A stretch of 33,333 bases of DNA. Source: an uncultured Methylococcaceae bacterium. GTDB taxonomy: Bacteria; Pseudomonadota; Gammaproteobacteria; Methylococcales; Methylomonadaceae. The position numbers and the translations under genes are program-made. Location: positions 1 through 33,333 of the forward strand of contig CAIOMN010000033.1 in assembly GCA_903859415.1 (NCBI GenBank), given 5' to 3'. Under the pieces are notes generated by a model. It saw only the letters and a program-made list of their open reading frames with translations, did not search any database and was not told where the DNA came from. Below, piece by piece: positions 29,075-33,333 of the stretch. The number at the start of each line of letters is the position of its first letter. Position 1 is the stretch's first letter.

Positions 29075-29730
29075 GTTTGCAAGGCGTCGGGATGACCTCT
29101 TTAAGGACGCGTGAGAGGATGATTAAACGGTTAGCGGATCAAGGCATTCAGAACCAAAAACTTTTAGAAATAATGCGTGACACGCCACGACATATCTTCA
29201 TGGATGAAGCGTTGTCTAGCCGTGCTTACGAAGATACCGCGTTACCCATTGGATACAATCAAACCATCTCACAGCCTTATATCGTAGCTAAGATGACGGA
29301 ATTGATTTTAGAATCATCGGGTCATTTACGAAATGTACTCGAAATAGGGACGGGGTGCGGGTATCAGACAGCGGTTTTAGCGCAGTTGGTGGATCATGTT
29401 TATTCCATTGAAAGACTTCTGCCGCTCCAACGAAAAGCAAAAGAGCATTTGTCTGAGCTAAAGATTTACAATGTCAGCTACTTATACAATGACGGTCAGT
29501 TGGGCTGGCCTGACCATGCACCATTTGATGCTATTCTTGTGACGGCGGCGCCAGAAGAAATACCAGCGCAATTATTACAACAGTTAGCAGTGGGTGGCGT
29601 TATGGTTATTCCAGTTGGATTAAGTGGAGGTCCCCAGACTTTACAAAGAGTTTGGCGTAAAGGCAGTAGTTATCAAGTTGAAATGCTCGAAGAGGTGACT
29701 TTTGTGCCTTTTTTGTCGGGTAAAGACTAA
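29065..29730 (+). CDS. pcm: Protein-L-isoaspartate O-methyltransferase
   Basis: 221 residues. It repairs isoaspartyl damage in aged proteins using SAM. The family motifs are clear: [20 protein letters not shown] (about 61-80), the SAM loop [17 protein letters not shown] (about 92-108), [10 protein letters not shown] and [16 protein letters not shown]. The start overlaps the surE end. In many gammaproteobacteria nlpD and rpoS follow; here a sterol gene cluster follows instead. Confidence 0.97.
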   Translation: MGVSLQGVGMTSLRTRERMIKRLADQGIQNQKLLEIMRDTPRHIFMDEALSSRAYEDTALPIGYNQTISQPYIVAKMTELILESSGHLRNVLEIGTGCGYQTAVLAQLVDHVYSIERLLPLQRKAKEHLSELKIYNVSYLYNDGQLGWPDHAPFDAILVTAAPEEIPAQLLQQLAVGGVMVIPVGLSGGPQTLQRVWRKGSSYQVEMLEEVTFVPFLSGKD

Positions 29731-29883
29731 ATGTTAAGTAGATTATTCGTATGGGATATGACGAAAGGTTTGTACATTAATCAGTCACCGCGTAAAATTA
29801 TCGGATTATTTGGCATTCTCCTGTCGTATTCAGAGGTTTATGCTTTTCGGGTGGCTAGGGTTGATTATTTTTATCAGCCTTAA
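29731..29883 (+). CDS. Small ORF between pcm and CYP51, possibly a remnant
   Basis: 50 codons (MLSRLFVWDMTKGLY, ending VDYFYQP) starting immediately after the pcm stop (TAAATG). It contains one hydrophobic stretch (KIIGLFGILLSY, about 22-33). The ribosome site is weak (GGGTAAAG). It could be a real coupled small membrane peptide or a decayed fragment of a gene that once followed pcm, such as nlpD, but no similarity is evident. Confidence 0.25.
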   Translation: MLSRLFVWDMTKGLYINQSPRKIIGLFGILLSYSEVYAFRVARVDYFYQP

Positions 29884-29907
29884 TCGCCTCTATATCAAGA
29901 CCGAGTT

Positions 29908-31548
29908 ATGACGACTGCCAATATCAAAAAAACTGCTTCCTCAGGCCAAGAGCCACCTAAAATGCCTGGTGCATTGCCTTTACTCGGCCACATGTTGCAA
30001 TTTGGCAAAAATCCTTTCTCATATATGGTGATGCTAAGAAACACGCTCGGAGAGATTGGCGAGTTTCGTATGTTTCATCAGAAAATGGTGCTCATGACGG
30101 GCCCCGAAGCGAATGAAGCATTTTTTCGTGCGCCAGATGCGCAGCTAGATCAAAGTCAAGCCTATAAAATAATGACACCCATTTTTGGTAAGGGTGTTGT
30201 TTTTGATGCGCCTCCGCACAAAAAAGATCAGCAACTTAAGATGTTGATGCCAGTGTTGCGTGATAAGCCGATGCGCAGTTATGCGCAAGTCATAGTTAAA
30301 GAAGTTGAGCAGATGATTGCTAACTGGGAAGATACCGGGGAGATTGATCTGCTTGAGTTTATGAAAGAACTCACTATTTATACGTCCAGCCATTGTTTAT
30401 TAGGCGATGAATTCAGGTATGAACTGAACGAAGAGTTTGCCCAGATATATCATGACCTTGAAAAAGGCGTCAATCCATTGGCTTTTGTGTTTCCGTATTT
30501 ACCACTCCCCGTATTTCGTCGCCGAGATAAAGCCCGGGTTAGGCTGCAAGAGTTAGTGACAGGTATTATTGCTAAAAGAGCCCAGAAAGCTGAGAAGAGT
30601 GATGATGCTTTTCAATTATTGATTGACTCTACTTATGATGATGGTAGTCATTTGTCTGCCCATGAAATTACCGGGATGTTAATTGGCACTATCTTCGCTG
30701 GTCACCATACCACCGCAGGGACAGCGGCTTGGACACTGTTGGAATTAGCGCGTAGACCTGAACAATTAGCCGTAGTTTTAAACGAATTAGATGGGCACTT
30801 TGGTATTGATGGCGAAGTGACTTTTCAATCGTTACGTGAAATCCCCGTGCTTGAAAGTGTCATTAAAGAAGTCTTGCGCTTACATCCTCCGTTGATATTT
30901 TTAATTCGTAAAGTGATGAAGGATTTTCATTTTAAAGGCTATACCGTTAAAGCCGGTAAATATGTTTGCACTTCACCCAGGGTGTCTCATCGCATAGCAG
31001 AAATATTTCCAAATCCTGAAGAATTTGATATAGAACGTTATTCTGAAGAACGCCAGGAAGATGCCAAACCTTTTAGCTGGATTGCTTTTGGTGGCGGTAA
31101 ACATAAATGTACCGGTAATGCCTTTGCCATGTTGCAATTAAAGGCCATTTTTAGCATTCTATTACGTCGATATACCTTTGAACTAGTTAATGAGAAAGAT
31201 CATTATCAAGATGACTTTACTCAAATGGTTGTGCAGCCCGTGTCACCTTGTCGGGTTCGCTATGTCAAACGGACTGATATTTTTGCCAGTGCTGATCAGG
31301 CAAAAAGGGATAATGTTTCGCAAAGTGAGGCAGATGAGACTGGTTTTGAAATACAGATAGATCGGGAGCTGTGTCAGGGACATGCGACGTGTATGACAGA
31401 AGCGCCAGAGCTTTTTCATGTTGATGACGAAGGTAATTTAACAGTTTTACAAGACAATCCCTCGCTGGATTTATTAATAAAAGCACGACAAGCCGAAAAG
31501 TATTGTCCTACTAAAGCGATTATTATCAACCTAAAGAATAAACCTTAG
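29908..31548 (+). CDS. cyp51: Sterol 14-alpha-demethylase fused to ferredoxin
   Basis: 546 residues. The N-terminal about 460 are a CYP51 P450, which removes the 14-alpha-methyl of lanosterol-type sterols in three oxidations. Landmarks are FDAPPHKKDQQLKMLMPVLR (about 98-117), the I-helix AGHHTTAGT, the ExxR pair in KEVLRLHPP and the heme loop FGGGKHKCTG with the ligand Cys401. A short linker leads to a 3Fe-4S ferredoxin domain (about 480-546) with Cys489, Cys495 and Cys533 (CQGHATC and YCPTKA). This single-chain CYP51-ferredoxin was first described in Methylococcus capsulatus. There is no N-terminal membrane anchor, unlike eukaryotic CYP51. Nine bases separate it from the next gene. Confidence 0.96.
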   Translation: MTTANIKKTASSGQEPPKMPGALPLLGHMLQFGKNPFSYMVMLRNTLGEIGEFRMFHQKMVLMTGPEANEAFFRAPDAQLDQSQAYKIMTPIFGKGVVFDAPPHKKDQQLKMLMPVLRDKPMRSYAQVIVKEVEQMIANWEDTGEIDLLEFMKELTIYTSSHCLLGDEFRYELNEEFAQIYHDLEKGVNPLAFVFPYLPLPVFRRRDKARVRLQELVTGIIAKRAQKAEKSDDAFQLLIDSTYDDGSHLSAHEITGMLIGTIFAGHHTTAGTAAWTLLELARRPEQLAVVLNELDGHFGIDGEVTFQSLREIPVLESVIKEVLRLHPPLIFLIRKVMKDFHFKGYTVKAGKYVCTSPRVSHRIAEIFPNPEEFDIERYSEERQEDAKPFSWIAFGGGKHKCTGNAFAMLQLKAIFSILLRRYTFELVNEKDHYQDDFTQMVVQPVSPCRVRYVKRTDIFASADQAKRDNVSQSEADETGFEIQIDRELCQGHATCMTEAPELFHVDDEGNLTVLQDNPSLDLLIKARQAEKYCPTKAIIINLKNKP

Positions 31549-31557
31549 AGACCAAGA

Positions 31558-32160
31558 ATGGCGGCATACCCTAGAGCAGAGTTGGAAGAAATGGTAGAGC
31601 GTTGGTTACAGGCCAATCGGGATGCCGAAAAGGAAGGTAACTGGCCTAAGTATTTGGGCGCAATGTATACCGATGATGCTGAATATCGTTGGAACATTGG
31701 TCCTAATGAAGAGTTTGTTGCGCGAAGCCGAAAGGAGATAGAGGATTGGGCTTTAGGCGTACAAATGGAAGGCTTTGAAGAGTGGCGTTATCCTTATCAC
31801 AGAATCTTGATTGATGAAAAACAGGGTGAAGTGATTGGACTATGGACTCAAGTGTCACCAGCTTTGCGAGAAGATGGCACCCATTATCAGGTAGAAGGTA
31901 TCGGTGGCTCATGGTTTCGGTATGGCGGCAATTATAAGTGGGAATGGCAGAGAGACTTTTTTGATTTAGGTAATGTAAAAGCCTTGTTCTTTGAGTTAGC
32001 GGCTGATGGAAAGCTTGATCCTGCGGTCAAAAGAAAGATTGGTAAATTGGCAAAAGGTCAGTTACTTCCTGGTCACGAACGTTTACGCAAACAACCTGGA
32101 TTAGTTAAGAAGCTTAAGGGTTTCATTGCTATGGTTCGTATTGCTTTATTCGGCAATTAA
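31558..32160 (+). CDS. NTF2/SnoaL-like protein in the sterol operon
   Basis: 200 residues. The first about 130 look like an NTF2/SnoaL-like cone: a helical start (RAELEEMVERWLQANRDAEKEGNW), then YTDDAEYRWNIGPNEEF, a turn and four aromatic-rich strands (EVIGLWTQV and GIGGSWFRYGGNYKWEWQRDFFD). The C-terminal 65 residues are basic and helical (KRKIGKLAKGQLLPGHERLRK), ending in a short hydrophobic segment (FIAMVRIALFG), which may touch the membrane. The fold includes ketosteroid isomerases and other steroid binders. Lying nine bases after cyp51 and 30 before the cyclase, it probably acts on sterols, as an isomerase, hydratase or carrier; the reaction is unknown. Confidence 0.75.
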   Translation: MAAYPRAELEEMVERWLQANRDAEKEGNWPKYLGAMYTDDAEYRWNIGPNEEFVARSRKEIEDWALGVQMEGFEEWRYPYHRILIDEKQGEVIGLWTQVSPALREDGTHYQVEGIGGSWFRYGGNYKWEWQRDFFDLGNVKALFFELAADGKLDPAVKRKIGKLAKGQLLPGHERLRKQPGLVKKLKGFIAMVRIALFGN

Positions 32161-32190
32161 AACAAATTAAAAGGCACCTCATATAACACT

Positions 32191-33333
32191 ATGCTGAATG
32201 TAAAACCGGGTTGGAAAAACTGGCAACTACTCACCGAAAAAGGTCGGCATATATGGGCATTTAAGCCTAGTTCAAACAACATCAATAATCACCTTCAAAA
32301 TGCTGACACTGTTTCTGATAGGGAAATTGCTCAGTTTAGTGAGGACTTCTTATTTGATAAGTCAAATAATCCTAATTCCGGTGATAAAGTGTTCAGGGGG
32401 TCTGCAATTGCAGCAAACTTTCATGAGTTTACCGGTAAATTTCCAAGCCTGGAATCTTCCAAAGCACAGAAAATTGCTGATAGATTGATCAAAGGGATTA
32501 ACTACTACGCTCATTTACAAAGTGATGATGGACATTGGCCAGGAGATTACGGTGGGCCACTGTTCCTCTTGCCCGGCTTGTTGATTGCTTCTTATATTTC
32601 GGCAACACCTTTTCCTAAAGCACATCGGGAAATGATGAAGCTTTACATCTTTAATCACCAAAATAAAGATGCGGGTTGGGGTATGCATATTGAGGGTGAG
32701 TCAACAATGTTTGGCACGGTCATGCAGTATGTCTCACTCCGCATACTGGGAGTGGATAAAGATCATGAAGCCTTGCTTAAAGCTAGGGATTGGATACAGA
32801 GCAATGGAGGGGTGACAGGCATACCTTCTTGGGGAAAGTTTTATCTTTCAACTTTAAATCTGTACGACTGGCAGGGGTTTAATAGCTTATTCCCTGAAAT
32901 GTGGTTGTTTCCTAAATGGCTACCTTTTCATCCATCACGGTATTGGTGTCATAGTCGTATGGTGTATTTGCCTATGGCTTATTGTTATGCCCAACGTATC
33001 AAAGTGCCTGAAAATGAATTTATCTTATCGTTAAGAGATGAATTGTATAGTGATACCTTTTCTTCAATAGATTGGCCAAAACAACGAAATGCGCTGTGTC
33101 CAAAGGATGACTACACTCAGTTATCGCCGGTTTTAAAGTGGATGAATCTATTCACGAACAGTTATGAAAAAATAAGCATTTCCTGGTTAAGAAAAAAAGC
33201 ACTGGCTTATATTCTTCGTTATTTGAATGCCGAAGATGCGCAGACGGATTATATTGATATCGGGCCGGTCAATAAAGCGATTAATTCGATTTGTATCTGG
33301 CATGCTTATGGCAGTGACTCTGAACAATTTAAA
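32191..33333 (+). CDS. Oxidosqualene cyclase (lanosterol synthase type), partial
   Basis: 381 codons are visible and the frame is still open at the window edge; family members run about 730 residues. It cyclises 2,3-oxidosqualene to a sterol. The similarity to animal lanosterol synthase is strong throughout: DGHWPGDYGGPLFLLPGLLI (about 112-131), GWGMHIEGESTMFGTVMQYVSLRILGV, IPSWGKFYLSTLNLYDW, PEMWLFPKWLPFHPSRYWCH and SRMVYLPMAYCYA. The WCHSR block (WCHCR in animals) separates it from squalene-hopene cyclases. The catalytic DCTAE Asp lies past the edge. The ribosome site is weak: AAAAGG sits about 17 bases upstream. Likely product lanosterol, inferred from the neighbouring CYP51. Confidence 0.94.
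   Translation, partial: MLNVKPGWKNWQLLTEKGRHIWAFKPSSNNINNHLQNADTVSDREIAQFSEDFLFDKSNNPNSGDKVFRGSAIAANFHEFTGKFPSLESSKAQKIADRLIKGINYYAHLQSDDGHWPGDYGGPLFLLPGLLIASYISATPFPKAHREMMKLYIFNHQNKDAGWGMHIEGESTMFGTVMQYVSLRILGVDKDHEALLKARDWIQSNGGVTGIPSWGKFYLSTLNLYDWQGFNSLFPEMWLFPKWLPFHPSRYWCHSRMVYLPMAYCYAQRIKVPENEFILSLRDELYSDTFSSIDWPKQRNALCPKDDYTQLSPVLKWMNLFTNSYEKISISWLRKKALAYILRYLNAEDAQTDYIDIGPVNKAINSICIWHAYGSDSEQFK

Noticed and set aside
32300-32488. 62-codon frame near the window end
   Set aside because: It lies out of frame inside the strongly supported oxidosqualene cyclase gene.

Overview
The window reads as chromosomal DNA of a gammaproteobacterial (type I, Methylococcales-like) methanotroph. The grounds are a pqqABCDE operon (PQQ is the cofactor of methanol dehydrogenase), a bacterial sterol cluster with a CYP51-ferredoxin fusion of the kind known from Methylococcus capsulatus, a large protein resembling PPi-dependent PEP carboxykinase, and a second, N-type ATPase operon. 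The genus cannot be fixed from the sequence alone. Sampled stretches are moderate to low in GC, except the first two genes, which look clearly GC-richer.

Layout. (1) 1-7.4 kb is a molybdenum region. It holds mosB-mosA (molybdenum storage protein) on +, facing a minus-strand modABC molybdate transporter, then an alginate-export-type outer-membrane porin, then a second, orphan ModC-like ATPase with altered D-loop and H-loop. (2) 7.5-11.3 kb is pqqABCDE on the minus strand, with a tiny pqqA (24 codons), a hairpin plus U-tract between pqqA and pqqB, and a divergent small membrane-protein gene. (3) 11.3-14.3 kb has a MoeB/ThiF-type adenylyltransferase (-) and groES-groEL (+) under a sigma70-like promoter with a perfect CIRCE operator, closed by a strong terminator. 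(4) 14.4-20.5 kb is an N-ATPase operon, atpD-C-Q-B-E-F-A-G. It lacks atpR, has Met at the c-subunit position that is Gln in the Ilyobacter Na+-ATPase, and has Arg instead of Lys in the alpha-subunit P-loop. A secreted Sel1-repeat protein gene follows closely. (5) 21.5-25.7 kb is the PPi-PEPCK-like gene, coupled through a TTGA overlap to an O-methyltransferase. (6) 25.8-28.2 kb is a 497-residue protein with a cryptic RelA/SpoT-like nucleotidyltransferase signature, facing a minus-strand Smr-domain gene and a small unknown gene. (7) 28.3-29.7 kb is surE-pcm. (8) 29.9 kb to the end is a sterol cluster: CYP51-ferredoxin, an NTF2/SnoaL-like protein and an oxidosqualene cyclase cut by the window edge.

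How they fit together. The Mo genes cover uptake (ModABC), a possible outer-membrane route (porin) and storage (MosAB). The pqq operon serves periplasmic alcohol oxidation. The sterol genes cover epoxysqualene cyclization and 14-alpha-demethylation, with one unassigned NTF2-like member. The most interesting unknowns are the RelA/SpoT-like protein, the NTF2-like member of the sterol operon, the diverged orphan ModC and the aberrant N-ATPase. No tRNA, rRNA, CRISPR array or transposase was seen. No gene-free stretch exceeds about 220 bases.
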